A stretch of DNA of 64,000 nt from Taxawa tesnikishii (nom. ined.) (Eukaryota; Ascomycota; Dothideomycetes; Dothideales): contig JAPDRO010000026.1 in assembly GCA_030247885.1 (NCBI GenBank), positions 310,001-374,000 on the forward strand, read 5' to 3'. The position numbers were made by a program, and so were the translations under genes. Shown here in pieces: positions 22,422 through 32,944 of this stretch (the stretch's first letter is position 1; the number at the start of each line of letters is the position of its first letter). Below the pieces are notes generated by a model. It ran no database searches. It saw only the letters and a program-made list of their open reading frames with translations, and was not told where the DNA came from.

Positions 22422-23768
22422 ATGGCACCAGCAGCCCGCTACGAGTCCGAGGAATTGGACGCCTCTCCCCTCGGGCAGCCTCTGAAGTTCGAGTTCAGTG
22501 GCAAGTCCGCACCAAACCGATTCCTGAAGGGCGCCATGACCGAGCGTATCTCGTCTTGGGACCCCGAGAACTTTTCCAAGCGCGGTGTCCCGTCCGCCAA
22601 CCTGATCAACTGCTACAGACGCTGGGGTGAGGGCCAGTTGGGACTGATCCTGAGCGGCAACATCATGATTGAGTACGACCAGCTCGAGGCTGCGGGCAAC
22701 CCCATTATTCCACGCGACGCGGAGTTCAAGGGCGAGCGGTTCCAGGCTTTCACCGACATGGCCACACAAGGAAAGAAGGACGGAATGCTCATGGTTGGAC
22801 AAGTCAGCCATCCAGGAAGACAAGTTGAGAGCAGGATACAGAAGGATCCAGTCTCTGCAAGCGATGTGCAGCTTGAGGGCAACATAATGGGCATGACGTT
22901 CGAGAAGCCGCACCCGGCTTCTAAGGAGGAGATTGCCCGCATCATTGAGGGCTTTGCACACGCCGCTGAATACCTCGAGAAGGCTGGCTGGGACGGTATT
23001 GAACTGCACGGCGCCCACGGCTACCTCCTTGCTCAGTTCCTTTCTCCTACAACCAACCGCCGCACAGACCAATACGGCGGCTCCCTCGAGAACCGTGCCC
23101 GCCTGATCGTTGAGATCGCCCAAGCCATCCGCCAGCGCGTCAAGTCCGACTTCATCGTCGGCATCAAGCTCAACAGTGTTGAGTTCCAGGACAAGGGCTT
23201 CAACACCGAAGAAGCGAAGCAGCTCTGCCAAATTCTCGAGGAGAACAGGTTCGATTTCGTGGAGCTGAGCGGCGGCACCTACGAGCACCTTGCCTTCGGT
23301 CACAAGCGCGAGAGCACCAAGAAGCGCGAGGGCTTTTTCATGGAGTTCGCCGACCTGATCGCGCCCGTCCTGACCAAGACCAAGACCTATGTGACCGGCG
23401 GCTTCAAGACCGTCGGCGCGATGGTGCACGCCCTTGACAAGGTCGACGGTGTCGGCCTCGCCCGTCCCGTCTGCCAGGAGCCCCGTCTCTGCGCCGACAT
23501 CCTTTCCGGCAAGGTCAAGGGCGCGATCAAGATGCGTGCGGATGACAACAACTTCGGTCTGACCAACGTTATCGCTGGCACGCAGATCAGGCAGATCGGA
23601 AAGGACCAGCAGCCGATCGATATGAGCCAAGAGGAGAACGAGAAGGCGTTCATGCAGGATATGGGCGAGTGGGCGGACAAGATGGCGAAGGACTCAAAGA
23701 TGCAGAACTATGGTTACATTGATTTGACTAGCTCGACTGCGGTGCCGTATGGAACGGCGAGCGCTTAA
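22422..23768 (+). CDS. NADH:flavin oxidoreductase / old yellow enzyme family
   Basis: Single-exon FMN enzyme of 448 residues that reduces activated alkenes or related substrates using NAD(P)H. The start MAPAARYESEELDASPLGQP was chosen over an in-frame upstream ATG at 22266, which would add a stretch of leader-like sequence. Seen: FEFSGKSAPNRFLKGAMTER, QVSHPGRQ, then the hallmark GWDGIELHGAHGYLLAQFLS and TNRRTDQYGGSLENRARLI. Later: VGIKLNSVEFQDKGF, FDFVELSGGTYEH and the FMN-phosphate region VTGGFKTVGAMVHALDKVDG followed by VGLARPVCQEP. Codon use is strongly biased, suggesting good expression. A poly(A)-type AATAAA follows the stop at 23820. Physiological substrate unknown. Confidence 0.93.
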   Translation: MAPAARYESEELDASPLGQPLKFEFSGKSAPNRFLKGAMTERISSWDPENFSKRGVPSANLINCYRRWGEGQLGLILSGNIMIEYDQLEAAGNPIIPRDAEFKGERFQAFTDMATQGKKDGMLMVGQVSHPGRQVESRIQKDPVSASDVQLEGNIMGMTFEKPHPASKEEIARIIEGFAHAAEYLEKAGWDGIELHGAHGYLLAQFLSPTTNRRTDQYGGSLENRARLIVEIAQAIRQRVKSDFIVGIKLNSVEFQDKGFNTEEAKQLCQILEENRFDFVELSGGTYEHLAFGHKRESTKKREGFFMEFADLIAPVLTKTKTYVTGGFKTVGAMVHALDKVDGVGLARPVCQEPRLCADILSGKVKGAIKMRADDNNFGLTNVIAGTQIRQIGKDQQPIDMSQEENEKAFMQDMGEWADKMAKDSKMQNYGYIDLTSSTAVPYGTASA

Positions 23769-23819
23769 GGGATAGATGTGTGATGATTGATACCCAACTG
23801 GTTAGACTCTAGAGAATAG

Positions 23820-23825
23820 AATAAA
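23820..23825 (+). terminator. AATAAA poly(A)-type signal
   Basis: AATAAA about 52 bases after the stop codon of the flavin oxidoreductase gene, in an A/G-rich context. Fungal poly(A) signals are loose, so this is suggestive only. Confidence 0.4.
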
Positions 23826-24639
23826 AGAGAGAATAGAGAAGAGAGACTTGTTACTTCATCTTAACAATTGCGGCCGTCTCCTTACCAGGTGGTGATCGCC
23901 GTCCGTGTTATCCAGCAGCAGCAGCAAGATAGTCCTCACCAAGCCGTATGTGCTATTTAAAAGACAAGCTAGCAATCCGCACCTTGAGCCGTCGGAGGTC
24001 TCCGTCGTGACCTAGACTCAGCACTGTTCTTAAATCAGAACCACGTTCGATCAAGCAGATCCGCGGCATTCTCTGTTTCTCCTCTCACACTCGTACGCAC
24101 CGACCGGTCGGCAACGCGCACAACAACTAGGCATCGTAATGGAGAACGAGTTGAACGGATGTACGTCCACGCCACATGTGGCAGTGCAGCGTCATGCGCC
24201 ACATTTCGCCGTCTTCTGATGCCATGATCGGCCCTTTGACAACCAATCGGACCGTCGATCAGCCCTTTGTGGCTCGCGGTCCATCGTGGGAGCAAAAGAC
24301 TATGCAACTCATCACTGATTGACTGCTGCAACTGAACGTCGTTTGATGTCCTTCTCGTGGAGGTTGGAGCGCATGCCGATGCTTGAGCAACTCGTCATGC
24401 TTACGCCGCCGTGTCGTTCAATAATCAGCTAACCGAGCAGAGCTTCTGGTGCATCCGACTTGACCACATGATTAACCTATATCCTATTCGTAACGAGTGG
24501 CATCATACCCCCAGCCTCCGCCTTGATTTAGGGTATTCGGATGTCGCAGGGCTTAGCTGCACCTCTGCCAAGGAAGAAGTCGCGCACACGCCTAAGATGA
24601 CGTAGCCAGCAATCCGGCATCAAACGGTCGTCGCCGGAA

Positions 24640-24645
24640 TATAAA
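24640..24645 (+). promoter_or_regulatory. TATA box of PMP3
   Basis: TATAAA 125 bases before the PMP3 start codon, followed by a CA-rich leader. A good match in sequence and position for a highly expressed fungal gene. Confidence 0.55.
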
Positions 24646-24769
24646 CCTCACTTCCAACCTGGCTGACGCTTCTCCTACAGACATACACGACCACCTGACC
24701 GCTCAAATCGCAATCGCAATCGCAAACTCAGCCAACAACACCTAAACAACCAACACACCGACCGCAATC

Positions 24770-25098
24770 ATGCCTTTCACCGGATCGTAAGTTGCGTCCC
24801 TTTCCAGGACCGCTATTGTTCCCTCTCCGGAACGCGGCGGCTACCAGGTCAGGACAGGAGCTGACATAGTATGCTGCAGCGACATCATTAAGATCATCTT
24901 CGCCATTATCCTGCCACCAGTTGGTGTCTTCCTGGAGACTGGCTGCAACGTTGACTTCTTCATCAACATCTTGTTGACCATCCTGGGTTACATTCCTGGC
25001 ATCATCCACGCTCTGTACGTTACACTGCAACAACCCGCATGATCCAGATTGAACTCTTTGCTGACTTTCCTTCCAGGTACATCATCCTCACTCGGTAG
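24770..25098 (+). CDS. PMP3: Plasma membrane proteolipid 3 (Pmp3)
   Basis: 57-residue UPF0057/Pmp3 protein that sits in the plasma membrane and affects membrane potential and salt tolerance. Three exons too short to show as a continuous frame: 24770-24786, 24880-25014 and 25077-25098. They sum to 174 bases and keep phase across both GT-AG introns. The protein starts MPFTGSDIIKIIFAIILPPV, followed by GVFLETGCNVDFFINILLTI and LGYIPGIIHALYIILTR. Two hydrophobic helices and the PPVGVFLExGC motif are diagnostic. The length equals that of yeast Pmp3 within two residues. Confidence 0.96.
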
Positions 25099-25433
25099 AG
25101 CGTTCACGACAACCTTTCCTTTTCTTTGCGATACCCTCGAACCCTTTCTGTCCCGCGTTTGGAGCGGCTGCAGAACACAACGTAATGGCGGTCCGATGCT
25201 AGCAAGACGACGGAATTCTTTTCTCGATTCTTTAGCGGAGGCATGATGATAGTTGGCGAGCGAGCAGTGATATGGTTGTTGTAACACGTACTATGTATTA
25301 CACATACCATATCTTCATCTTCGGATATCTCCTTGTTTCTCTTATACGATGCGCAACGCTCTTGATTGCCCACACACACACACCATGGTCACGACCCGCC
25401 AGCATCCAGACTCAACAGAACATGTATTCTGAC
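25099..25433. other. Convergent intergenic stretch
   Basis: About 335 bases between PMP3 and the DsbA-like gene, tail to tail. Holds a short CA repeat near 25373-25383. Nothing else seen. Confidence 0.35.
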
Positions 25434-26405
25434 TTAATTACTCTCCTTGATGATTTGCTCCAAGGCTTTCACATATTCGTCCACCTCTTTGGCCCCTACC
25501 AAAGTAAGATCGCGCTTCCTCCCTTCGAACACCACATACGGCACACTATCCACTCCATTGCCCGCCTGCTCCCTAATCGCCATCTTCGTCTCCATGAGCT
25601 CCTCGTCCTCATCCTCGATAAACTTCCTCGCTTCTCCCTCCTCAATGCCGGCCTCGGTCGCTGCCTTCAGTAACGTCTCATGACTGCTGGGATGCCTTTC
25701 TTCTTCGAAATACTGCCTGTACAGACTGTTCACGATGCGATCGGCCGTCTCCTCGCCCTTCTTCTCCTGGTAATATTGGATCAAGCGATGCGCGTGCACC
25801 GTATTAGCGACCGTGCCGGAGAATTTGTAATCGATGCCCTCTGCGACTCCATACGCCTGCATCAGGGTCGTGTACATCTTCATCTTCTCCTCCGAGTCGC
25901 CGTACTTAGAGGCGCGGTACCAGGCATATTTATCCTCGCCTTCCTGAGACGCGGTCGGGTAGAGCTGGTACGGTAGGTACTTGACCGTGAAGGTCACGTT
26001 GGACGAGGATGGGGACGCCCGGACTCGGGATAAAGCGGTGGAGAGCCGACGTTTGGCTAGGTATGTCCTGCAGCCCAAAGTGTATCAGATTTTTAGTTCT
26101 TTTGCACCCCCTTCCCCCGTTGGCGCCGGGTTTTGCGAAAGTGGAAATTGTGCCCATCAGATCTGGATACTCTTGCGATCTGGTGCGCGTTTGTGCTACG
26201 ATTGTGCCCGTCTTTCCGCATATCTGGGGTCGGTTGGGAGAGAGGATGAGAGGCTTGATGATAAGGGATCGGATGGGGATATTGTTGCTACGGGGATTGG
26301 GCTTCTTGATGGCGGACGAACTACGCAAGGGTCTTTTAGGGAGGGAGTGTGTTACCAGGGGCAGATGGTGTCGAGGGTGAAAGATATCTGTGACTCGTAG
26401 ACCAT
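25434..26405 (-). CDS. DsbA-family (FrnE-like) thioredoxin-fold oxidoreductase
   Basis: 227 residues in two exons, 26356-26405 and 25434-26067. The short first exon supplies MVYESQISFTLDTICPW and joins as TYLAKRRLSTAL. The active-site region is therefore CPWT, where family members mostly have CPWC, so the resolving cysteine is missing. The rest fits the family: FTVKYLPYQLYP, KYAWYRASKYGDSEEKMKMY, a helical insertion, and the cis-proline block NGVDSVPYVVFEGRKRD. Proteins of this kind act on small thiol compounds or as isomerases, and one cysteine can suffice for glutathione-dependent chemistry. No signal peptide, so probably cytosolic. The exact reaction is unknown. Confidence 0.85.
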
Positions 26406-27373
26406 GATGACGGCCCAGTCGGGTGGTCGAGCAAATGCACGTGGTATGCGCGCGAGAAGCGGATCTCAGAGACAGTCAGTCTGGAGAGCAGCGTGGACTT
26501 CTAAGGCTTGGAGATGGGATAGGAGCTTCGATTGATTTCGAAGGTGTCTCTTGTCTTTTCCTGCTTGTGCTGCATGAGGGGCTGCGATGGCCAACCAACC
26601 TCTTCGCCGTGAGGAGCAAAGCTGCTTCCCTGTCACCGAACCGAGCGTGGCCGAAGATCTGATCTAATCGCCAAAGGAGGCGGGGAGAATCAGCCGAGCC
26701 AATGAGCCACCCAACCTCAGTTTTAGCCTGAGGGCTGCGCGCACTTCAGTCCGTTCACTCAGCAACAGTGCTCGTGAAGCTTGTCTCAACCTTATCACTC
26801 GCCGTCGCGATATGCAGCCATCCGTTGAGGTGGTGAACATGGCAAACTAGCTAGCAGCGAACCCTGAAGACCGGGTTCCTTGGGTAGGCATGGGAACGGC
26901 GCCCACAAGCAGGGCAACGGTGCTGCGCCGGCCGCCTCAAACGGCCAACCTCTCTGTATACCCATGCGTGGCTGGAAACGCTGTAAGTCAGCGGTTGCGG
27001 CGGCGTCAAGGTCCAACCAACTCGAACCCAGCAACCAGCCGGACTTCTCGTAGCACTTTCGACTATATATTCACCCGGTGAGCGGACCATTCTCTGATCT
27101 ATAACTTCACAATCTCCACAATCACTTCATAAGACGCTTGAGCCACCCCTGCCTAATCTCCGTTTTCCCATCCCTGCTACATTCACTCTAGAGCATCGGG
27201 TCTCCGGCGCTTGGCCCCCTTCTACAGAGTACCTTAAGAACATCCACCATTCACTGCGTTCGGACTTTACGTTCTCCCCCAAACCGTACACTCGTTGCTC
27301 ATACATCCGACCGAATAACACACAGTCTTTATCAACACACTCTGCACCGACTATACCACAAAATAATATCATA
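26406..27373. other. Divergent intergenic region
   Basis: About 970 bases between the DsbA-like gene and the GPI-type wall protein gene. A TATATAT run lies at 27064-27070 about 300 bases before the wall-protein ATG, leaving a long possible 5' leader. No other gene or RNA recognised. Confidence 0.4.
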
Positions 27374-28113
27374 ATGAAGTTCTCAAGCGCCCTCCTCTTG
27401 GCCACCAGTGCCGCCCTCACCGCCGCCGCTCCTCAAAGGTATGTCGGAGTTCTCTCTCACAACCCTCAACCGCCTCTCCTGACGCAAGACACCAGCTATG
27501 CCACCACCGTTCTATCCACCAGCCAAGTCACCGCCACCCACACTGTGACTACCGACTGCGGCAGTGGCTTCAGCATGGTCGGCGCCGCTCCCTGGACCCC
27601 CGAAGGTGCCTCGTCCACCGCCTCCTCCGCCCTCACCGTCGTGACCCAGATCTCCGACGGCCAGATCCAAGCACCCTACACCACCACAGCCAGCGCCCCC
27701 TCAGCACCGGGCCCAGCACCGTCGCAACCGTGAACGTCACGACTGACTGCTCGAGCGGAAGCATGGTCGCATCAGTCACCACTTCCGTGCTCTCCGCTTC
27801 GACCCCCATCTACGTGAACGTCACCACACCGTGCGCTTCCTCCGCCTCCGCTACCTCTGTCGGTGCCGTGTCGACCCTCAGCAGCGGCGGATACACATCT
27901 CTCTCCTCTTACGCCAACGCCACTGTGGTCAGCGCCGCCTCGAGCTCCAGCGCTGCTGTCACGAGCGTGCTCAGCTCCACCGTCGCCAACGCACTGCCTT
28001 CGCCCACCGGATCCAGTGCCTCGCCTGCCGCACCCGTTTCCACCGGCGCTGCCGCCAAGACTGGCGTATCCGTCCTCGCATTGGGAAGCTTCTTGGCCTT
28101 TGCTCTGCTTTAA
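27374..28113 (+). CDS. Ser/Thr-rich GPI-anchored cell wall protein
   Basis: Secreted surface protein. Exon 1 (27374-27438) encodes a signal peptide, MKFSSALLLATSAALTAAAP. After an intron of about 57 bases, the mature part begins QSYATTVLSTSQVTATHTVT. It is rich in Ser, Thr and Ala, with TTDCGSGFSMV and a repeated NVTTDCSSGSMVAS-type segment and several N-glycosylation sites (NVT). The end, STGAAAKTGVSVLALGSFLA then FALL, has the small-residue cleavage region plus hydrophobic tail of a GPI signal. A C run at 27712-27714 is one base short; the two halves belong to one gene. No enzymatic domain is seen; the role is probably structural or adhesive. Confidence 0.82.
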
Positions 28114-29153
28114 ACCCCTTTTCACTTCCTCCCTTCTGAAGGAGGGTCACGTTTATCCATTCACACCATTACGATTTAATAATGAGCGGGGTATGCTTTT
28201 ATCTTTCCACGATCTTATACATTGGCGATTTCGGAAGGTGGTGGTTTGGTGCATTATATCTTCAAAAGTACCCCCTTTTTTTTTATACTTTACAGTGAGG
28301 TGGCGGTTGGATGGCTTTCGACGACGTTGCGAGAGCCTGGAGCTCAAGGCATGGCGTTTTGTCGGCCGTTCTCTCGGAGACTGCGTACGATGGATCGAAG
28401 AGGGATTCTTATGTAACTGTACGGAAGCGTTCACCACGGATGGTGGACTAGAATAGATTTAATTCTAGATATTTGGACATCCACGTGCTTCCTGCCCTGC
28501 TTTGGAGAAAATGGTTTCCAGTCGTTGCTGCCTGTTACGTGTCATCGTTAGATCTGAACCATATCGTTCACCGTCGTCGTCGTCGTCATCGTCTTCCTTT
28601 TTTGTTTCTTCTTCCTCTTCCCCGTGTTTCTCTCCCACGCAAAGACTTGCTTCCAGTCGATGTCCGTCGTGCGGAACTGTGTGCGGGTGTTAAGAAGTTT
28701 GGTGCGTGGTCTTATGGAGTGGCGAGCTGTGTTCTTTTGCTGCGAGACAGGAGAGATCGTGACTGGGAGAGCAGTGTTCTGGAATGATGGCTAGATCTAC
28801 AGATGTACTAACATGTCTACCGCAATAGCTGTTGGATCTGTAGAAAGGCATTGGAAAGCAGGGACTGATACATAGACTGCCAGCAAGACCGACAACACAC
28901 ACGCCACGAATGACGCTGGCACGACAATGCCCTGTGAGAGCGAGGAGAGCGTGAATGTATCCTTGACACGATTTACCGAATGCAACGAAAGTGGTGTTTT
29001 TACAGTCGCCACGCTTCCTTTGCGGGCAACATTCGTCCTCAGTCCCGAGTATCCTCCGTGAGGTCTGCTTCTGATGCTCTCGCGCTGGCACGTTGTTGTG
29101 GTTTGCTGGATACGCTGTGCGAGCGGGACGCTTCATTCGCAGAAAAACGAAAC
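28114..29153. other. Convergent intergenic region
   Basis: About 1 kb between the wall-protein gene and translin, tail to tail. Contains a short T run near 28270 and a CGT/CGTC repeat near 28570-28590. No gene or RNA recognised. Confidence 0.35.
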
Positions 29154-30419
29154 CTAGTTCTTGGGCACCAGGCCCCGCAAGCTCAGGTCGTAAACGACAT
29201 CCTCGACCTCCTTGACGCGGTACTTGATGCCGTCGCTGCGCTTGCGCAGGACGTCGTTCTTGAGGTTCAGGATCTGGAACCCGGCGTGGATGTCCTTGAT
29301 GAACTTGCTGATCTGGACCGGCCGCGAGTAGTCGCCTTGGGTGACGCTGTTGCGGGCGAGTCGGGCCTGCGGGAGTGGAGTGAGAATTAGCCGAATCCTT
29401 TGGGGATGTGGCGGAGGTGGTACGGAATATAGGTGAAGTGGTGGGAGGGCGTAGAGGAGGACTGAGGTTGTGGAAAGGGAGGTGGCGGGAGTGAGGGAGA
29501 TGAAATGTGCTGTTGGTTCGCTTACCAGCTCGTCGATTAGGGAGATCAGCGAGAGTAGGTACTCTTCGATCGTAAGGTGGAATGCGTCTCTGTCTTTGAG
29601 ATTCACGGGCACTGGTTTATCGCAACGCTCATCAGCTCAGCTCACAAGATCCGAGTCGAGAACCGTTCGGTGCTGTGATTAGCTCACCATTCAATATCTG
29701 GCCCACTTCCTCAATCGTCAGTAGACGACCGGTCTTCGCATCGCCGCCCTCGGAACCGGAGTTGGAGTAGCCGCCCAGATATCCACAGTAGATGATTGAG
29801 AAGCACTGTATCATCACCGTCAGCTTCTCCACCACCGAGAAAAGGTCGGCGCCGGCGACACGGGAAGAGCTCACAGCATCTTGGACCGTCCGTGTCCACA
29901 TGAAATTGTACCTGCGATAATGTCGCAAGCGAATCAACCCTCCTAGTCTTGCGATACGATGAACGGCACGCACTTGTAGTAAGGGTACTTGGACGCCTCA
30001 TTCGAAAGCTTCGTGACCGTCTCGATTTCATGCTTGATGGACTCCTCGACTGATTTGACCACTGAGGGCACTGTTGATTTTGCGTGAGTGACACGTGGAT
30101 GCTGTCAGCGAGGCGAAGATACGTCCTTACGTTCTTGCGTCGAGCTCGAATGGGCGCGGGAAAGGATTGCTTGGGTGGCTCGGTCTGCATGCGGGCGTGA
30201 GTGGTTTGAATCACGTCGGATGCATAGATGGAAAGACCTTGTTTCTCAAGAGTTTGCACGATGTCGCGGATCGCCTGGTGTTAAAGGTACGTTAATGAAG
30301 GTGGCAGAGTTTTGCGGTGTGCGGATGGCGAGCCTCACTTCTCTCACGCTGGTATCTTCGTCGATCTTCTGCTGCAGGCTCTCGAAGATCTCTGGGTGCA
30401 CCATTTCGTTTGAAGCCAT
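29154..30419 (-). CDS. TSN: Translin
   Basis: Single-stranded RNA/DNA-binding protein that forms ring-shaped octamers and, with TRAX, the C3PO ribonuclease. I read about six exons with short introns. The first (from 30419) begins MASNEMVHPEIFESLQQKID; the next starts AIRDIVQTLEKQGLSIYASD. Then follow a segment with VVKSVEESIKHEIETVTKLS and YPYYK, then YNFMWTRTVQDA, then CFSIIYCGYLGG to LLTIEEVGQILN, then VPVNLKDRDAFHLTIEEYLL. The last exon has the family signature ARLARNSVTQGDYSRPVQIS, NLKNDVLRKRSDGIKY and VKEVEDVVYDLSLRG. Exact edges of the middle exons carry a few bases of uncertainty. No frame problem seen. Confidence 0.92.
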
Positions 30420-30750
30420 GATTGCGGCGAATGCTGTTGTACAATCAATGGGGCATAGGTCACGAATTCATCCATGTAGACGCGTTTGGAGAAGTTTCAC
30501 GACGGTTAGACGCGTAACTGATGTCATTACTGATTACTGCGAACGCTTGAGAAGACACGATTGCACACGATTACACACGATCGGTGGACAGTATTGTTAT
30601 GCGACGCCATCTGGTGTACTGTGGATGTAGTTGAATATCATTCGGCAAATTCAGGCATCAGCGGAGGTCAGTTGATGAATGACAACAATGGTAGAGATTT
30701 TCTTCTCCAGTGCCCTGCTCAAAGCAAAAGCATACTGATGAAAAAAGGTG
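30420..30750. other. Intergenic stretch between translin and U2 snRNA
   Basis: About 330 bases holding the translin promoter and the 3' flank of the U2 gene. A T run just after the U2 end (minus strand, about 30741-30746) may relate to 3' end formation. Confidence 0.35.
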
Positions 30751-30937
30751 ATTCGCGTCGGCCCGAGGTAGTGCAATACGAGCGACACTGTGGCCAAAGA
30801 GATAGGCAAGCCCAGAGCTCTTCAGCCAGGTTCCAAAAATAAGTATAATCATTGAATGTGACCGTAGTCACGTTTCAGAGATTAAACTGAAAAGAACAGA
30901 TACTACACTTGATCTAAGCCAAAAGGCCTGAGAACGT
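30751..30937 (-). ncRNA. U2 spliceosomal snRNA
   Basis: About 187 bases. The minus strand contains the almost invariant U2 5' region: stem-loop I, then GGCCTTTTGGCTTAGATCAA and GTGTAGTATCTGTTCTTTTC, which includes the branch-point recognition sequence GTGTAGTA. The stem-loop IIa region follows (TTTAATCTCTGAAACGTGAC), then an Sm site in TTATTTTTGGAAC, then the stem-loop III/IV part with CTTGCCTATCTCTTTGGCCA and TTGCACTACCTCGGGCC. Together these identify U2. The 5' end (30937) is placed by comparison with other U2 RNAs and the 3' end at the close of stem-loop IV; each could be off by several bases. It would be transcribed by RNA polymerase II. Confidence 0.95.
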
Positions 30938-32179
30938 TTCGTCAGCAAAGGTCTCAAGATGGAGAGGTGGATTGAACGTACAAAGAGAGCTAAAGAAAAA
31001 AGAGAGGAGGGTTGTGGGGGGCTGAAGGTCGTATATATACGCGAGCGAACCACGCTAGCGGTGGCGGTCGAGGTTCTGCCACGGTGTGACCGTAGTACTG
31101 CCGTGATCCCGTGACCCCGTGGAAGGTAATCGAAAGCGATTGGGTAACCGAAACGAGAGGATTCACTCCCGGTAAAGCAAACCGAGCAAAGTCATGTGGC
31201 TTCCCTGACCTACGACGACACTGCAACCTGGAGGGCAGCAGAACTTTCTTAACAGGGCAGTAGGCATCAGCTAGCATCCAACGTCCATCCGAGCAGGACT
31301 GATGATGTGTTTGAGCCTCTCACTGCAAAGCAACAGTTGAGAAGGACCACTGTCTTAGCCCTTGGCGGCCGTCCATGAACTCCGTGCGATCACTAGCCGG
31401 GCAGTGCGCTGCAGAGGCCTTCGGACATGCTAGAAGGCTCCTTCGTCTGAGTCAACACGACAGTTCGTTGACGAAACCATGGATTGATGGGACATGTTAA
31501 CATTTCGGGATGTAATCGTTGCCAACACATGTCGCTTGTTGAAACGAGGAATATTTGTTCATTAGTAAGGAAGCGACGAAAATTACGAGAGCAGATAACG
31601 AACATCACAGAAGCCCCGAGCTTATGAGGTCGGAAGATAAGCCGATGTCCACTTTGGCGTTTGACGTGGAATCATACTCACGATGGGATGTCGCTGTACT
31701 AACTACGGTATCTTACTTCCCGATCGACCGGTCCGCTGCGGCATGGTGGACGAGCAGGACGTAAAATACAGGTCATCTCAATCCCAACGGCAACCATCAC
31801 ATGGCTTCTTTTCTAGTCGAGACTCTATCTCTCTGGCCTCTTGACGGCCTGCAATGGCGCCAGGCAACACATTACAACCAAGGAGGTCAGTCTTTGCAAG
31901 CGGTAGACAGTTGAAGACACCAAATTTCAGTATTTCCTTGCCGTCGAGATGAATCGAGGCTGCGTTCTTTGTATAATTTGCATTGTATCTTTGTCCGACG
32001 TTTGAGTCTTCTTTGCACTCCCTGATAACCAACACACCCATGAAGCCCACCTCTCTTTGACCAGATCCAAGCGAAACGAGCCTACCTTTCATCTTTGTGC
32101 ACATGCAACCCCATAAGATGTTTGCTATTGCCGTGAGATACGAACGTGACATATACACCCATTGAATTCACCAAGGACC
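30938..32179. other. Intergenic region upstream of U2 snRNA
   Basis: About 1.2 kb. The U2-proximal part carries a TATA-like box (listed separately) and a T-rich segment. The rest shows no gene, RNA or repeat that I can support. Confidence 0.4.
31031..31040 (-). promoter_or_regulatory. TATA-like box of the U2 gene
   Basis: A palindromic GTATATATAC lies about 94 bases upstream of the predicted U2 5' end. RNA polymerase II snRNA genes in yeast place TATA near -90, so spacing supports the call. No proximal sequence element was identified. Confidence 0.5.
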
Positions 32180-32944
32180 ATGGCTAACTGCGACGACAGA
32201 GACCATATCCACCCTGCGCCTGCCGTCCCGTGCCACACCAACCGGGAACAATGCCTGGACCATGATTTCCAGCATCGCAAGGGAGAGGAAGATGACGCGT
32301 ACGAAGTCTGCGACACCTGCTGGATAGGAGGTCGCCGCCACCGCGAACCCCTCGAAAGAAACTTCTTGAACTCGGAGGTGATGCAAGGACCTACCAATTG
32401 GACCTACAACCCGAACGAAGTGCTAACACTTCTTTGCAAGCACTGCGAGGACGACGAAATCGCTCTCTGCAACCAGCGTATTGCTACTGGCGCTGTGGAC
32501 AGTGGTCGTGAAGAGAACTTCCCTTATAATACCTGTGTTTGTTACGAGGACGAGCTGAACACGAACCGTTACTGCCTAAATTGCAGACAGTTGCAGCTGT
32601 TCCAAATGACCAACAGAGTACGAACCGGGCATGCTCGATTGAGGGTCATGGCGCGCAACAGGGCCGGTAGGTGTGTCGCTCACCCTACGCTTCAGATTAG
32701 GAGAGCAGTTGACAACCGTCGACTGGCCTGCAGATGCGGCAGGACCACTGCCAAACCATCCCAGTCTAGAGTGATGATGTGTTTGAGCTGCCAGGGTGTG
32801 CGTGTCAACCGCAAACTGCGCGGATACAGCCTACGCGGAAGGCACTTGAGGCGTCTGGAGTGGATATCCCGACAGAATTCCGAGACCGATATCAGATATC
32901 AGGACGACCGCAATGGTGCGGTGATGCGGAGGTGCGCAACATAG
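32180..32944 (+). CDS. Cysteine-rich hypothetical protein
   Basis: 254 residues, single exon, starting MANCDDRDHIHPAPAVPCHT; an in-frame ATG six codons upstream is possible. I do not recognise the family. Many Cys pairs and His residues suggest one or more zinc-binding folds: DAYEVCDTCWIGGRRH, LLCKHCEDDEIALCNQR, NTCVCYEDE, RYCLNCRQLQ, ACRCGRTTAK and MMCLSCQGVRVNRKLRG. The C-terminal third is strongly basic. No signal peptide or membrane helix. Similar Cys-rich proteins of unknown function are common in Dothideomycetes. The frame is clean and codon use ordinary, so I take it as a real gene. Confidence 0.65.
   Translation: MANCDDRDHIHPAPAVPCHTNREQCLDHDFQHRKGEEDDAYEVCDTCWIGGRRHREPLERNFLNSEVMQGPTNWTYNPNEVLTLLCKHCEDDEIALCNQRIATGAVDSGREENFPYNTCVCYEDELNTNRYCLNCRQLQLFQMTNRVRTGHARLRVMARNRAGRCVAHPTLQIRRAVDNRRLACRCGRTTAKPSQSRVMMCLSCQGVRVNRKLRGYSLRGRHLRRLEWISRQNSETDIRYQDDRNGAVMRRCAT

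Larger units (their letters stand above)
23769..24769. other. Intergenic region upstream of PMP3
   Basis: About 1 kb. Contains the downstream poly(A)-type signal of the preceding gene and, at the far end, the TATA box of PMP3. No further gene, RNA or repeat recognised. Confidence 0.4.

Noticed and set aside
22392-23630. Long open frame (412 codons) on the minus strand opposite the flavin oxidoreductase gene
   Set aside because: It mirrors the strong codon bias of the real gene on the other strand and has no family resemblance.
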